A DNA stretch of 64,000 bases from Methylococcus sp. Mc7. Its GTDB lineage: Bacteria > Pseudomonadota > Gammaproteobacteria > Methylococcales > Methylococcaceae. The notes under the pieces are model-generated. The model saw only the letters and a program-made list of their open reading frames with translations. It searched no databases and had not been told where the DNA came from. The stretch lies in the NCBI RefSeq assembly GCF_019285515.1, contig NZ_CP079095.1, positions 682,001-746,000 of the forward strand, read 5' to 3'. This document shows, piece after piece, positions 7,789 to 16,089 of this stretch. The translations under genes were made by a program, and so were the position numbers. Position 1 is the first letter of the stretch. Each line of letters begins with the position of its first letter.

Positions 7789-9177
7789 TTCCAATCCAGA
7801 AATGAGCCTGAAGGAGGGTTCTGAGTGAACCTGTTCAGGCGGCGGGTTGTTGGGCTGTGTTGATGTATTGGAACAGTTCGGTGCGCGCCTGGTTGAGGAG
7901 TCGCGCGGCCTCATTGTCGCTGATGGCGTAGGCGATTTCATCCAGTTGTTTGAAGGAGATGCCGGGCTTGAGGTACTGCTCGGCCTCGGGCAGGGATTTG
8001 AGTTTTTCGTAGGGGGTCATGAGATTGGCGTAGGGATAGCGCTTGCGCCGTTTGCCCTTGGCGTCGACGACCGCCTCGGGGAAGAGGCAGGGGCGGTGGA
8101 AGTTGAGATAGGGGGTGAGGACGCCGCTGGAGAAGGCGTTGACCCGCGCGGCGAAGCGTCCGGGGATGTGGGCATAGCCGAGGTGCTTGCGCACGACGGA
8201 GCCGTTCTTGCTTTCGACGAGGGCGTTGTCGTTGGTCTGGCGGGCGCGGGACTTGGTGAAGTCGATGCGCAGTTTCTCCAGGAGTTGGGCGACCCGGTGG
8301 TTGATGTACTCCGAACCGTTGTCGGAGTGGAAGCCGAGGATGACGAAGGGGAAGCTGTCGAGGAGCTGGTTGAGCGCCGGGATGAGGAAGCGCTCGCTGA
8401 TCCGTTCGACGCTGACGACGCACTGCATCTGGGTGGCCTCGTCGACGGCGTTGAGGTGGTAGAGGCCCTTGATGCCGTCGAGATCGCCCTGATGGACGGA
8501 ATCGACGCGCAGGAAGCCGGGGCGTCCGTCCGGAAAGGGTTTGCGGCGCTCGCCGATGGCGACGGGCGTGGGGCGGGTCTTGTCGTAGTGAGTGCGCTGC
8601 CGCCGATAGGTCGTGGAGTGGCGGAGGTTGTAGAGGCCGCCGTTGGAGATGCGGGCGAGGCGGACGAAGCGCTGATCCGAGAAGACGTGGAAGGCGCGCT
8701 CGCAGAGCTTGCGGGTGGCGGGGCCGGAGAGGGTGCCGTGGAGGGCATCGAGTTCGGCCAGGAGCACGGCATCCTGGGGCAGATAGCGACGCTGAAAGGC
8801 GTTGGCCGGCCGACCGCGGTGGTCGCGTACCCGTCCCGTTCGGCGGTACTGCGCGATCAGGCGGGTGATCTGGGCGCGGGAGAAGCCGCTGACCTTGATC
8901 AGGTAATCCCGGACGATCCCCTTGTCGGCCTTGCCGAGGCGCAGGTAACCGAGCTGACAGAGCGAGGACTCGATCCAGCCATAGGCCTCCGGGCGGGAGG
9001 GTACGGTGAAGTCCAGCGGTGAGGCGCCATCCAGGAAGGCCCGGATCTCGTCGAGGGTTTGAAGGCGTTGGGTATGCAGTTTCACGATCATCCTCCGATG
9101 ATCCCAAAACCCACCCCCTTCAGGCTCACCTTCCGGTGGAATCACGCCCCTCCTTCAGGCTCATCTTCCGTTGGACA
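7789..9177 (-). mobile_element. IS481-like insertion sequence
   Basis: About 1.39 kb with one transposase gene. The ends share an inverted motif: ATGAGCCTGAAGGAGGG near 7803 and its complement near 9148-9164. Outside that, the left end reads TTTCCAA and the right end the complement of TGTCCAA, fitting the TGT ends of IS481 elements with one mismatch. The right end contains two direct copies of a 23-bp motif at 9118-9140 and 9153-9175 (starting CTTCAGGCTCA), 35 bp apart, probably repeated transposase sites. No clear target duplication is seen next to these ends (GAGTCC and AGGCTC), so the limits are approximate. Confidence 0.75.
7835..9091 (-). CDS. IS481-like transposase with integrase catalytic core
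   Basis: 418-aa DDE recombinase of the retroviral-integrase fold. An N-terminal helix-turn-helix region (about residues 50-100, containing GFSRAQITRLIAQYRR) precedes the catalytic core with Asp197 (RVDSVHQ), Asp257 (FHSDNGSEY) and Glu293 (NALVESKNG), a DD(35)E arrangement. No frameshift or stop is seen, so it may be active. ATG 9091 abuts a GGAGG sequence; the GTG two codons later has better spacing (6 nt) and may be the real start. The gene fills nearly the whole element. Confidence 0.88.
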   Translation of the reverse strand: MIVKLHTQRLQTLDEIRAFLDGASPLDFTVPSRPEAYGWIESSLCQLGYLRLGKADKGIVRDYLIKVSGFSRAQITRLIAQYRRTGRVRDHRGRPANAFQRRYLPQDAVLLAELDALHGTLSGPATRKLCERAFHVFSDQRFVRLARISNGGLYNLRHSTTYRRQRTHYDKTRPTPVAIGERRKPFPDGRPGFLRVDSVHQGDLDGIKGLYHLNAVDEATQMQCVVSVERISERFLIPALNQLLDSFPFVILGFHSDNGSEYINHRVAQLLEKLRIDFTKSRARQTNDNALVESKNGSVVRKHLGYAHIPGRFAARVNAFSSGVLTPYLNFHRPCLFPEAVVDAKGKRRKRYPYANLMTPYEKLKSLPEAEQYLKPGISFKQLDEIAYAISDNEAARLLNQARTELFQYINTAQQPAA

Positions 9178-9253
9178 AGGCTCCCCGTTGCAAAATGGTT
9201 CAGGCTACTTACCCTCGAGTTCAGCGCCCCGCTTTTATCGCGTATCGAATGCC

Positions 9254-9736
9254 ATGACCAGACTCCTCGCTTCCGGACTTCTCTCGGCATTTTTCGCCGC
9301 CGCGGTCTCCGCCAATCCCGCCCCGGACTGCCGATTGAGCCGGTATCAGGACGGAGCTCCCCTGAATATCGCCGGTTTCAAGGGCAAAGTGGCCTATGTC
9401 GACTTCTGGGCCTCCTGGTGCGGCCCCTGTCTGCAATCGTTCCCGTTCATGGCCGAAACCTACAAGGACTTCAAGCCGAAAGGCTTCGAGCTGATCGCGG
9501 TCAACCTCGACGAGGAGCGGGAGGGCGCCGACGCTTTCCTGGCGAAACAGCCCGCCGACTTCACCATCGCCTCCGACCCGGCGGGCGATTGTCCCAGACA
9601 GTACGACGTCCAGGCGATGCCGTCCTCGTTCCTCATCGACCGGAAGGGCAACATCCGCCATGTCCACCTGGGGTTCCGGGAAAAGGACAAGGCGGAGATC
9701 CGCGCCCAGATCGAAGCGCTGCTCGATGAGCCGTGA
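9254..9736 (+). CDS. TlpA/ResA-type periplasmic thioredoxin
   Basis: 160-aa secreted thiol-disulfide oxidoreductase. Signal peptide at residues 1-20 (cleavage after AVSA), then a thioredoxin fold with the active site WCGPC (Cys56, Cys59) following the strand VAYVDFWAS, and the cis-proline loop AMPSSF (Pro123). It probably reduces periplasmic disulfides, for example in cytochrome c maturation or in a partner enzyme, but nothing next to it names a substrate. The ATG is only 77 bp from the IS481-like right end, so transcription may now start in or near the element. A degraded DUF3570 gene follows. Confidence 0.88.
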   Translation: MTRLLASGLLSAFFAAAVSANPAPDCRLSRYQDGAPLNIAGFKGKVAYVDFWASWCGPCLQSFPFMAETYKDFKPKGFELIAVNLDEEREGADAFLAKQPADFTIASDPAGDCPRQYDVQAMPSSFLIDRKGNIRHVHLGFREKDKAEIRAQIEALLDEP

Positions 9737-9902
9737 CCGCTCTCCAAGGATACGACAACGAAGCCTTCCCCGGGTTCGACGGCACGGCTGGGGGCGCGAA
9801 CAACGACTCCGACAAAATGCGGCGAGCTGGAACTGTCGCAGGCTGCCCACGGGCCACAGCGCGGCATCCACGACCAACGCCTGGCCATCGCCGGCGCCCT
9901 GG

Positions 9903-10055
9903 GCGCTGGACGACCTGACCCTGGGCATCGGCGGCGGCAACTCCACGGAGTGGGACTACATCTCCAACTTCTTCAACCTGGACGCGCGGTGGAACCTCAA
10001 CCGGAAGGCGACGCCCCTCGCCGCCGGTTCCGGCTACGCGTCCGACACCGCATGG
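9903..10055 (+). pseudogene. Remnant of a DUF3570-like protein gene
   Basis: The 521 bp between the thioredoxin gene and the amidotransferase gene contain no intact gene. One frame encodes LTLGIGGGNSTEWDYIS and then a LNRKATPLAAGSGYASDTAW pattern. This resembles the repeated beta-strand motifs of DUF3570 proteins (acidic-Asp-Tyr, then LN-K-T-L-G-Y-S-D). Sequence on both sides falls in other frames or is unrecognisable, so I read it as a decayed internal fragment. DUF3570 genes often sit near thioredoxin and FAD:protein transferase genes, which would suit this place. Recognition is by eye only. Confidence 0.45.
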
Positions 10056-10257
10056 GTGGACGAGGCACCAGGGCCGCATCCATGCCGAAAGCGTCCGACG
10101 GACCGGAATGGCTGCGGCGTCTGGGGGTTCCGGCCCTTTGGATGGATGGATGGAGAGGGACGCGTCGGCCGGCACGAGGCCGGTCCCGGTTAAGCGGCTG
10201 AACGCAAGGCCGTTGTAGAATACGCGTCTTCTGAAACGGCAGACCCTCCCCCTCCCA

Positions 10258-11043
10258 ATGTGCGAACTGCTGGGCATGAACTGCAACGTGCCGACGGATA
10301 TCTGCTTCTCTTTCCGCGGCTTCACGCTGAGGGGCGGGCGCACCGGCCACCACACCGACGGCTTCGGCATCGCCTTCTTCGAGGATCGGGGCTGCCGGGT
10401 GTTCCTGGACTACGAGCCCTCCGCCGGATCGCCGATCGCCGAGCTGATCCGGAACTATCCGATCAAATCGACCAACGTCATCGCCCACATCCGCAAGGCC
10501 ACGGTCGGCGAGACCACACTCGCCAACTGCCACCCTTTCCATCGCGAGCTGTGGGGACGGAACTGGCTGTTCGCGCACAACGGCAACCTGGAAAACCTGC
10601 CCGCATTGCGCCAGCGCTACTACCGCCCGGTCGGCACCACCGACAGCGAGCACGCCTTCTGCCTGATCCTGGAGACCCTGCGCGAACGTTATCCCGAGTC
10701 GCCCGGCAGCGCCGATCTGGTCCGGACAATCGCTGAAGTCACACTTGAAATCGCGAGACACGGCACTTTCAACTACATCCTGTCCGACGGCGAGCTGATG
10801 CTGGCGCACTGCGCCACCCACCTGCACTACATCGTCAGGCAGGCGCCGTTCAGCCATGCCCATCTGGTCGACGAGGACCTGACGGTGGACTTCGCCGACC
10901 TCACCACGCCGGACGACCGGGTTGCGGTCATCGCCACCCAGCCGCTGACCGACAACGAAACCTGGACCGCCATGGCGCCGGGCGAATTGATCGTGTTCAA
11001 GGACGGCGCGCCGGCGGCTTTTCCGATCCGAGACATCGAATGA
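10258..11043 (+). CDS. Class II glutamine amidotransferase (YafJ-like)
   Basis: 261-aa cytoplasmic protein with an Ntn-hydrolase glutaminase fold. The catalytic nucleophile would be Cys2 (MCELLGMN), exposed after removal of Met1. Other family signatures are TGHHTDGFGIAFFED (30s-40s), SNVIAHIRKAT-like sequence near residue 80 (here TNVIAHIRKATVG) and LFAHNGNLEN near 105. There is no synthase domain, as in stand-alone YafJ proteins, whose acceptor is unknown. The stop overlaps the next gene by 4 bp (ATGA), so it is translationally coupled to a sulfotransferase, which may hint at a shared substrate. Confidence 0.9.
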   Translation: MCELLGMNCNVPTDICFSFRGFTLRGGRTGHHTDGFGIAFFEDRGCRVFLDYEPSAGSPIAELIRNYPIKSTNVIAHIRKATVGETTLANCHPFHRELWGRNWLFAHNGNLENLPALRQRYYRPVGTTDSEHAFCLILETLRERYPESPGSADLVRTIAEVTLEIARHGTFNYILSDGELMLAHCATHLHYIVRQAPFSHAHLVDEDLTVDFADLTTPDDRVAVIATQPLTDNETWTAMAPGELIVFKDGAPAAFPIRDIE

Positions 11044-11879
11044 CCCATCGCATCCACATCGTCGGCTGCTCGCCCCGCAGCGGCACGACCCTGCTGAACG
11101 AACTCATGGTGACCTGCTTCGAGATCGGCGGCTACGCCGAGCACGAGCAGAGCATCTACAAACCCTACGATTACGGCGACGACATACTGCTGACCAAGTA
11201 TCCGCTGCAAACCACCGTGGTCGCGCCGTTCCTGGCGGTCGACCCCCACCTGTGGGTGATCTACCTGCTGCGCGATCCGCGCGACGCCGTCTCCAGCCGC
11301 AGCCACCGCAAGGACACCCGGCGCTACTGGAGCAACCTGGGCCTCTGGCGCGAACTGCACGGCGCGGCAACCCGGCTCATGCGCCATCCCCGCTTCCTCA
11401 CCGTGCGCTACGAGGATCTGGTGTCCGATCCGGACGCGGTGCAGCGGAACCTGATGGAACGCATGCCGTTCCTGCGCCTGCGCCATCCCTTCAGCGAATT
11501 CCACCGCCATGCCCGGCCTTCCCGGGATTCGCTCGACGCCTTGGGGAGTCTGCGGCCGATCGATCCCGGCAGCATCGGCAACTGGCGCCAGCACAAGCCG
11601 CATCTGGCGGCGCAGATGACGAAATACGGCGATCTGTCCGAGCTTCTGATCGAACTCGGCTACGAGCAGGACAAGAGCTGGCTGGCCGAGCTGGAAGGCG
11701 TGGCGCCCGACGACAGCGGCGCCCTGGTGCTGCCGGAGCGGCCCTGGTATTGGCGTCTGGGCAAGCGGCTGGACCTTTACTGGCGCGCGGCGGTGTACTG
11801 GCTCACCCGCCGGCCGCTCCTGACTCAGCCCATCTATAGACTACGTACCCGCCGCCGGGCAAAGAAAGCCGAACGATAA
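11040..11879 (+). CDS. Sulfotransferase family protein
   Basis: 279-aa PAPS-dependent sulfotransferase-like protein. The 5'-phosphosulfate loop is clear at the N-terminus (VGCSPRSGTTLLNE, residues 8-21) and the 3'-phosphate motif is YLLRDPRDAVSSRS near residue 80. The C-terminal 60 residues are basic and contain YWRAAVYWLTRR, an amphipathic tail. The substrate cannot be read from the sequence; two glycosyltransferases nearby suggest a surface glycan. The start overlaps the amidotransferase stop by 4 bp. A REP-like doublet follows the gene. Confidence 0.85.
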   Translation: MTHRIHIVGCSPRSGTTLLNELMVTCFEIGGYAEHEQSIYKPYDYGDDILLTKYPLQTTVVAPFLAVDPHLWVIYLLRDPRDAVSSRSHRKDTRRYWSNLGLWRELHGAATRLMRHPRFLTVRYEDLVSDPDAVQRNLMERMPFLRLRHPFSEFHRHARPSRDSLDALGSLRPIDPGSIGNWRQHKPHLAAQMTKYGDLSELLIELGYEQDKSWLAELEGVAPDDSGALVLPERPWYWRLGKRLDLYWRAAVYWLTRRPLLTQPIYRLRTRRRAKKAER

Positions 11880-11924
11880 CCTCAACTTCCTTCTCTCTCT
11901 GCGAGCAATGACGTTACGTTAAGC

Positions 11925-12024
11925 CGTCATTCCGGCATGGATTGCCGGAATCCAGCGCACAAGGATGTGTAAGGCCGAAACCATCCCTGGTTCCTAGACC
12001 CCGGCATTCCCTGCCGGGGTGACG
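11925..12024. repeat. REP-like palindromic doublet
   Basis: About 100 bp with two perfect 9-bp hairpins, ATTCCGGCA/TGCCGGAAT (11929-11951, 5-nt loop) and ACCCCGGCA/TGCCGGGGT (11998-12020, 5-nt loop). The outer ends are inverted repeats of CGTCATTCCGGCA and CGTCACCCCGGCA (11 of 13 matching). This is the layout of dispersed REP/BIME-type elements known in many proteobacteria. It lies between the sulfotransferase and glycosyltransferase genes and may act as an mRNA stabiliser or weak terminator. I did not see a second copy in the window. Confidence 0.8.
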
Positions 12025-12097
12025 AGACAACCCTACCTTAACGACATCGCCTCTGGGAAAAGAGATTGGGACAAACGCCCAAACTGTGGGATATGCG

Positions 12098-13180
12098 ATG
12101 AACCAAGCCCCCCTGATCTACCCCGCCCGCTGCCGTTTGCACCGCAACGGCGCCAACCTGATCCAGGCGCTGCATGTGGTCGAAAGCTTCGACCGGATCG
12201 GCGTGCCGACCCGGCTTTACCTGCCGCCGGCCAAAGGCGTGACGGTAGCGGAACGCCTGCGCGATTTCGGCATCGACGAAACCCTGGACCTGCGGCTCGA
12301 CCCTTGGCTGCACACCCGCTTCGGTCTGTGGCCGTTCTTCGTCCACCGTCTGGGCGAGCTGCGCAGAGCACGCGGCATCTTCACCCACAACCTGATGCTC
12401 AGCCGCTGGCTGGCGCGGTTCGGGCTGCGCCACGTGCTGGAAATCCACGACGCCGACCGCGATCTGGTCCAGGGCGGCTGGATGGCGCATGTCGTCGGCT
12501 GCCATCGGCGCCGGATCATCGACTGGCTGGTGCCGGTCAGCCGCGCCGCCGCCAAGGTATTGATAGAATCCGGCGCCGATCCGGAACGCGTGCTGGTCGC
12601 CCCCAACGCCGTCGACCTGAAAGCCTATGCCGCGCTGCCGAAATTCGAGCCGACCCGGCTCGATCACCCGACTTTCGTCTATCTCGGAACGCTGGCCGCG
12701 GACCGCGGACTGCATGTCTTCGACGCCCTGGCGCGGCGCGGCATCGGCCAAGCCGTGCTGATCGGCGAACCCGAACCGGGTTCAGATTACCGGACACCGG
12801 ACAGCGTGGAATCCCACCCCTTCGTGCCGCACCACGAGGTGCCCGGCTGGTACGGCCGCACCGACATCACCCTGCTGCCCTATCCGCCGCAGCTCGCCAC
12901 CGCCGATTCCATGAGCCCGATGAAGCTGTTCGAGGCCCTGGCCGCCGGCCGGCCGATCATCGCCAGCGACCTGCCGGTGCTGCGGGAACTGCTGGAACAC
13001 GAGAAGACCGCCCTCCTGGTCGACCCGGAAGACGTGGAAGCCTGGATCGCCGCGGTCCGGCGGCTTCAGTCCGACCGCGAACTGGCCGTCCGGCTCGCCC
13101 ACGCCGCCACGGAGCGCGCCGGCGATTTTTCCTGGGAGAAACGGGAAGAAAACATCGCTCGGGCCTGCGGCTGGCTGTGA
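12098..13180 (+). CDS. Glycosyltransferase, GT4-like
   Basis: 360-aa GT-B fold glycosyltransferase. The C-terminal nucleotide-sugar domain has the linker strand FVYLGTLAADRGLHVFDAL and the family E-x7-E block SPMKLFEALAAGRPIIASDLPVLRELLE (about residues 272-299). The N-terminal acceptor domain includes HRNGANLIQALHVVESF. Start at ATG 12098; a GTG four codons earlier is possible. A second glycosyltransferase is encoded convergently right after it, and a sulfotransferase lies upstream, so a sulfated or decorated surface polysaccharide is a reasonable guess, though not shown. Confidence 0.88.
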   Translation: MNQAPLIYPARCRLHRNGANLIQALHVVESFDRIGVPTRLYLPPAKGVTVAERLRDFGIDETLDLRLDPWLHTRFGLWPFFVHRLGELRRARGIFTHNLMLSRWLARFGLRHVLEIHDADRDLVQGGWMAHVVGCHRRRIIDWLVPVSRAAAKVLIESGADPERVLVAPNAVDLKAYAALPKFEPTRLDHPTFVYLGTLAADRGLHVFDALARRGIGQAVLIGEPEPGSDYRTPDSVESHPFVPHHEVPGWYGRTDITLLPYPPQLATADSMSPMKLFEALAAGRPIIASDLPVLRELLEHEKTALLVDPEDVEAWIAAVRRLQSDRELAVRLAHAATERAGDFSWEKREENIARACGWL

Positions 13181-13187
13181 CGGCCCG

Positions 13188-14312
13188 TCAGGGGAAGAAC
13201 GTCTCCAGATGCATCCGAATGCTGTTTTCGACGGTATAGCCCCGCACCGCTTCGCGGAGTACGGCGGGGGGCAAAGGATGATCCAGCGTCGCGGCCATCG
13301 CCTCGGCCATCGCCTCCGCGTCGCGCATCGGCACCAGCGGGCCGAACCGGCCGCCCTGCAGGATTTCGCGCGGTCCGCTGCGGCAATCGGTGGCGACCAC
13401 CGGCGTGCCGACCGCCATCGCCTCGATGAGCACGTTCGGGCAACCCTCCCATAGCGAGGACAGCACGAACAGCCCGGCCCGCGCCATGTAGGCGTAAGGG
13501 TTGGTGACGAAGCCGGGCAACTCGAAATCCGCCTCGGCCCCGAGCTCCCGGGCTTGCGCCTCCAGACGTTCCCTCTGGCGCCCCTGGCCGAGGATCATCA
13601 GCCGGCAGGGGCGGTTACCCCGCAACGAGGCGAAGGCTTTGAGCAGCGTCCCGAAATCCTTGGCCCTCCCCAGACGGCCGGCGCCGAGAATCACCGGCGG
13701 CTCGCCGGGCGCGAACCAGGGGTGCCCGATGGGCTCCTGGGCCGCCGCCAGCAGTTCAGGCGTGATGGTGGGATTCGGCAGAACCGCGATTGCATCGCGG
13801 GGCAGGTCCAGGAACGCCACCAGGTCGTCCGCCACCCCTTCGGAATTGCAGATCACCCCGTCGCAATGGCTGTAGATCTGCCGGAGTCTGCGGCGGTATA
13901 GCGCGCGGTTCAGCCGGAACCGGTACTGGTTGGCCAGCCGCACCGACAAGGTGGTGACCATGCGCAGGAAGAAACGCACCCGGGCATCCCCGAGTTCCTC
14001 GCGCACGGCCACGGCGATGCCGTCGTCGCGCTCTTCGGTCGTCAGCACGACATCCGGCCAATGCGCCCGGATGAAGGCCAGCAGCTCGCGCGCCAAGCCA
14101 CGGTCGCTCCGGCTCGGCAGCACCACTAGGCGCACCTGCGGATACAACTGCTCGGTGAACAGCTCGTTCGGGCGGTTCACCAGGACGCTGACTTCCATGC
14201 CGGCCCGGACGAAGCCATTGGCGAGATTGACGATGTCGCGCGCAACGCCTCCTTCGCCGAAGCTCGGGCCGAACAGGACGATGTGGCGGGATTCGCTGGG
14301 AAGCGTCTGCAT
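13188..14312 (-). CDS. Glycosyltransferase, GT4 family
   Basis: 374-aa GT-B enzyme using an activated sugar. The N-terminus HIVLFGPSFGEGGVARDIVNLANGF is the glycine-rich acceptor-side loop. The C-terminal domain has PPVILGAGRLGRAKDFGTLLKAF and LFVLSSLWEGCPNVLIEAMAVG, the GT4 donor-binding E-x7-E motif. Start taken at ATG 14312 (MQTLPSES), where homology to the family should begin; the open frame extends further upstream without family features. It converges with the plus-strand glycosyltransferase (8-bp gap) and follows the GDT1 gene with a 20-bp gap, so it may be the last gene of the metal-transport operon transcript. Confidence 0.88.
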   Translation of the reverse strand: MQTLPSESRHIVLFGPSFGEGGVARDIVNLANGFVRAGMEVSVLVNRPNELFTEQLYPQVRLVVLPSRSDRGLARELLAFIRAHWPDVVLTTEERDDGIAVAVREELGDARVRFFLRMVTTLSVRLANQYRFRLNRALYRRRLRQIYSHCDGVICNSEGVADDLVAFLDLPRDAIAVLPNPTITPELLAAAQEPIGHPWFAPGEPPVILGAGRLGRAKDFGTLLKAFASLRGNRPCRLMILGQGRQRERLEAQARELGAEADFELPGFVTNPYAYMARAGLFVLSSLWEGCPNVLIEAMAVGTPVVATDCRSGPREILQGGRFGPLVPMRDAEAMAEAMAATLDHPLPPAVLREAVRGYTVENSIRMHLETFFP

Positions 14313-14332
14313 GAGGAAAATCCGCTTGGCCT

Positions 14333-15001
14333 TCAGCGGAAGGCGCGTACGGCCTCCGGCGCCGCCGACATGGCTTCCATGCCGGCATAAACCGCCAGCG
14401 CCAGAAACAGAACGCCGCTGAGCCGGTGCAGCCAGAGCAGCGGGATTTTCTGAAGGACGGTGCGTCCGGCCCAGATGCCCAGCGCGGAGGTCAGGACCAG
14501 GGCGAGCGAAGCCCCGGCCCACACCGCGGAAGGCGAGACCGAAGTGCCCAGCCCGGCCACTGCCAGTTGGGTCTTGTCCCCGAACTCCGCGAACACGATC
14601 ATCAGGAACGTCGTGACGAAGACGCCGTGTCCGGGTTTTTCCTCGACCGATTCATCCTCCGCTTCTTCCCGCGCCAGCACGGATTTCAGGCCGAACCCCA
14701 GGAACAGCAGGGCGACCACCCCGGCGACGATGGGCCGCGGAACCCAATGGACCAAGGCCGCGCCGAACAGCACCGCCGCCAGGTTGAGCAGTCCGAAGGC
14801 GGCCGTTGCGCCCAGCAGCACCGGCAGGCCGCGGTGGCGGGCCGCCAGCGTCATGCAGACCAGTTGGCTTTTGTCGCCGATCTCGGCGGCGGCGATCAGG
14901 GCGAACGTGGTGGCGGAAGCCGTGGCCCATTCCAGGGCGCCGGACGGCAGCGACGGTGAGCCCGCCCATTCGGGCAGACTCCAGGACCAGAAACAGGACA
15001 T
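14333..15001 (-). CDS. TMEM165/GDT1 family Mn/Ca transporter
   Basis: 222-aa inner-membrane protein with six or seven hydrophobic helices and the two family signature motifs, AAAEIGDKSQL (about residues 38-48) and FAEFGDKTQL (about 137-146), each an E-x-G-D-K-[ST] ion-binding site. Bacterial and cyanobacterial members export manganese; yeast and human members move Mn/Ca in the Golgi. A charged loop (REEAEDESVEEK) separates the two halves. Its ATG is one base from the stop of the ZIP transporter gene, so the two are surely one operon. Confidence 0.92.
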   Translation of the reverse strand: MSCFWSWSLPEWAGSPSLPSGALEWATASATTFALIAAAEIGDKSQLVCMTLAARHRGLPVLLGATAAFGLLNLAAVLFGAALVHWVPRPIVAGVVALLFLGFGLKSVLAREEAEDESVEEKPGHGVFVTTFLMIVFAEFGDKTQLAVAGLGTSVSPSAVWAGASLALVLTSALGIWAGRTVLQKIPLLWLHRLSGVLFLALAVYAGMEAMSAAPEAVRAFR

Positions 15002-15002
15002 G

Positions 15003-15926
15003 TCAACCGAACAGGTTATCCAGGATCATCATGACGATGAAGCCGACCATGACGGCGAAGGTCGCCGCGCGCATCTTGCCGCGGGACTGGGTCTCCGGAA
15101 TGATGTCGTCGCTGATCACGAACAGCATCGCCCCGGCGGCGAACGCCATCCCCAACGGCAGCAGCGGGAAAAAGGCCGAGACCATGCCCAGGCCCAGTAC
15201 GCCGCCGAGTGGTTCCACCAATCCGGTCAGCGTCGCGATCAGCACCGCCTGCCGGCGGTCGTATCCCATCCCCACCAGGGGCATGGCGACCGCCAGCCCT
15301 TCTGGGATGTTCTGCAGGCTCACGGCGATCGCCAGGGTGGCGCCATTGTGCCAGTCGCCGCCCCCAAAGCTGACGCCCACCGCCATGCCTTCGGGAAAAT
15401 TGTGCAGCGTGATCGCCACGATGAAGAGCCAGATCTTCCGGAGCGAACCGATCAATTCGCCCTTCTCCGCCAGAAACCGCTCGTAGGGCAGCAGGCGGTC
15501 CGCCGCCTCCAGGAACAGGGCGCCGGCCATCATGCCGAGCGCCACCGCGAAGATGCCCTTGCCCGGCCAGACCTGATTGCCGTACTGGATGCCGGGGACG
15601 ATCAGGGAAAACGCCGTCGCCGCCAGCATCACGCCGGCCGCCCCGCCCAGCATGATGCAGAGGGTGCGGTGGGAAAAGTCGCGGACGAACAGCGCGGGCA
15701 AGGCCCCCGCCCCGGTCGCGAGTCCCGCCAGGATGCTGGCGAGAATCCCGGCGGCGATCACCGGGCTGGCGTAGATGTAGACCAGGGCCAGGACGAGGGT
15801 GAGCGACATGACCGCCGAAGCGACCGCAACCAGCCGCTGCATCAGCGGCGGCAGGGCGCGGTACCGCTGCGCCAGGGGCGAGGTGCCGATACGTTCGCCC
15901 AGTTGCTTGAAGACAGTCGCCGCCAT
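15003..15926 (-). CDS. ZIP family divalent metal transporter
   Basis: 307-aa inner-membrane protein with about eight helices. The metal-binding helices carry [13 protein letters not shown] and [13 protein letters not shown], the paired H/Q-N-x-P-E-G motifs of ZIP proteins of the GufA/ZupT group, which import Zn and sometimes Mn, Fe or Co. There is no long His-rich loop. A -10/-35 pair lies upstream (16005-16031) and the gene for a GDT1 exporter follows by one base. Importer and exporter in one transcript would be a metal-balancing pair; Mn is the metal both families can share, which is inference. Confidence 0.92.
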   Translation of the reverse strand: MAATVFKQLGERIGTSPLAQRYRALPPLMQRLVAVASAVMSLTLVLALVYIYASPVIAAGILASILAGLATGAGALPALFVRDFSHRTLCIMLGGAAGVMLAATAFSLIVPGIQYGNQVWPGKGIFAVALGMMAGALFLEAADRLLPYERFLAEKGELIGSLRKIWLFIVAITLHNFPEGMAVGVSFGGGDWHNGATLAIAVSLQNIPEGLAVAMPLVGMGYDRRQAVLIATLTGLVEPLGGVLGLGMVSAFFPLLPLGMAFAAGAMLFVISDDIIPETQSRGKMRAATFAVMVGFIVMMILDNLFG

Positions 15927-16004
15927 GTTCCCCCCCCGCCCGATGCCGAAAAAATGGTTGACGCCGAAACACGGCCGCGATGGCCCTGCCCCGGTACTCT
16001 CTGG

Positions 16005-16031
16005 ATTATACCTTTATGCCAGGACGCTCAA
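16005..16031 (-). promoter_or_regulatory. Putative promoter for the ZIP-GDT1 operon
   Basis: On the minus strand, TTGAGC (16031-16026) and TATAAT (16010-16005) are separated by 15 bp, slightly short for sigma70. The -10 is perfect. The transcript would have a leader of about 70 nt before the ZIP ATG at 15926. surE starts divergently at 16090. Confidence 0.5.
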
Positions 16032-16089
16032 CCGGTATGGGCGTTTTCTGGTTAGAATGAGGATCACTGGTTCGATCCTTCCGCCCTCC

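Noticed and set aside
15927-16004. Manganese (yybP-ykoY) riboswitch before the ZIP-GDT1 operon
   Set aside because: The leader is short and GC-rich with GAGAGTA and GCCATC fragments, but the paired helices and conserved loops of the motif could not be assembled.
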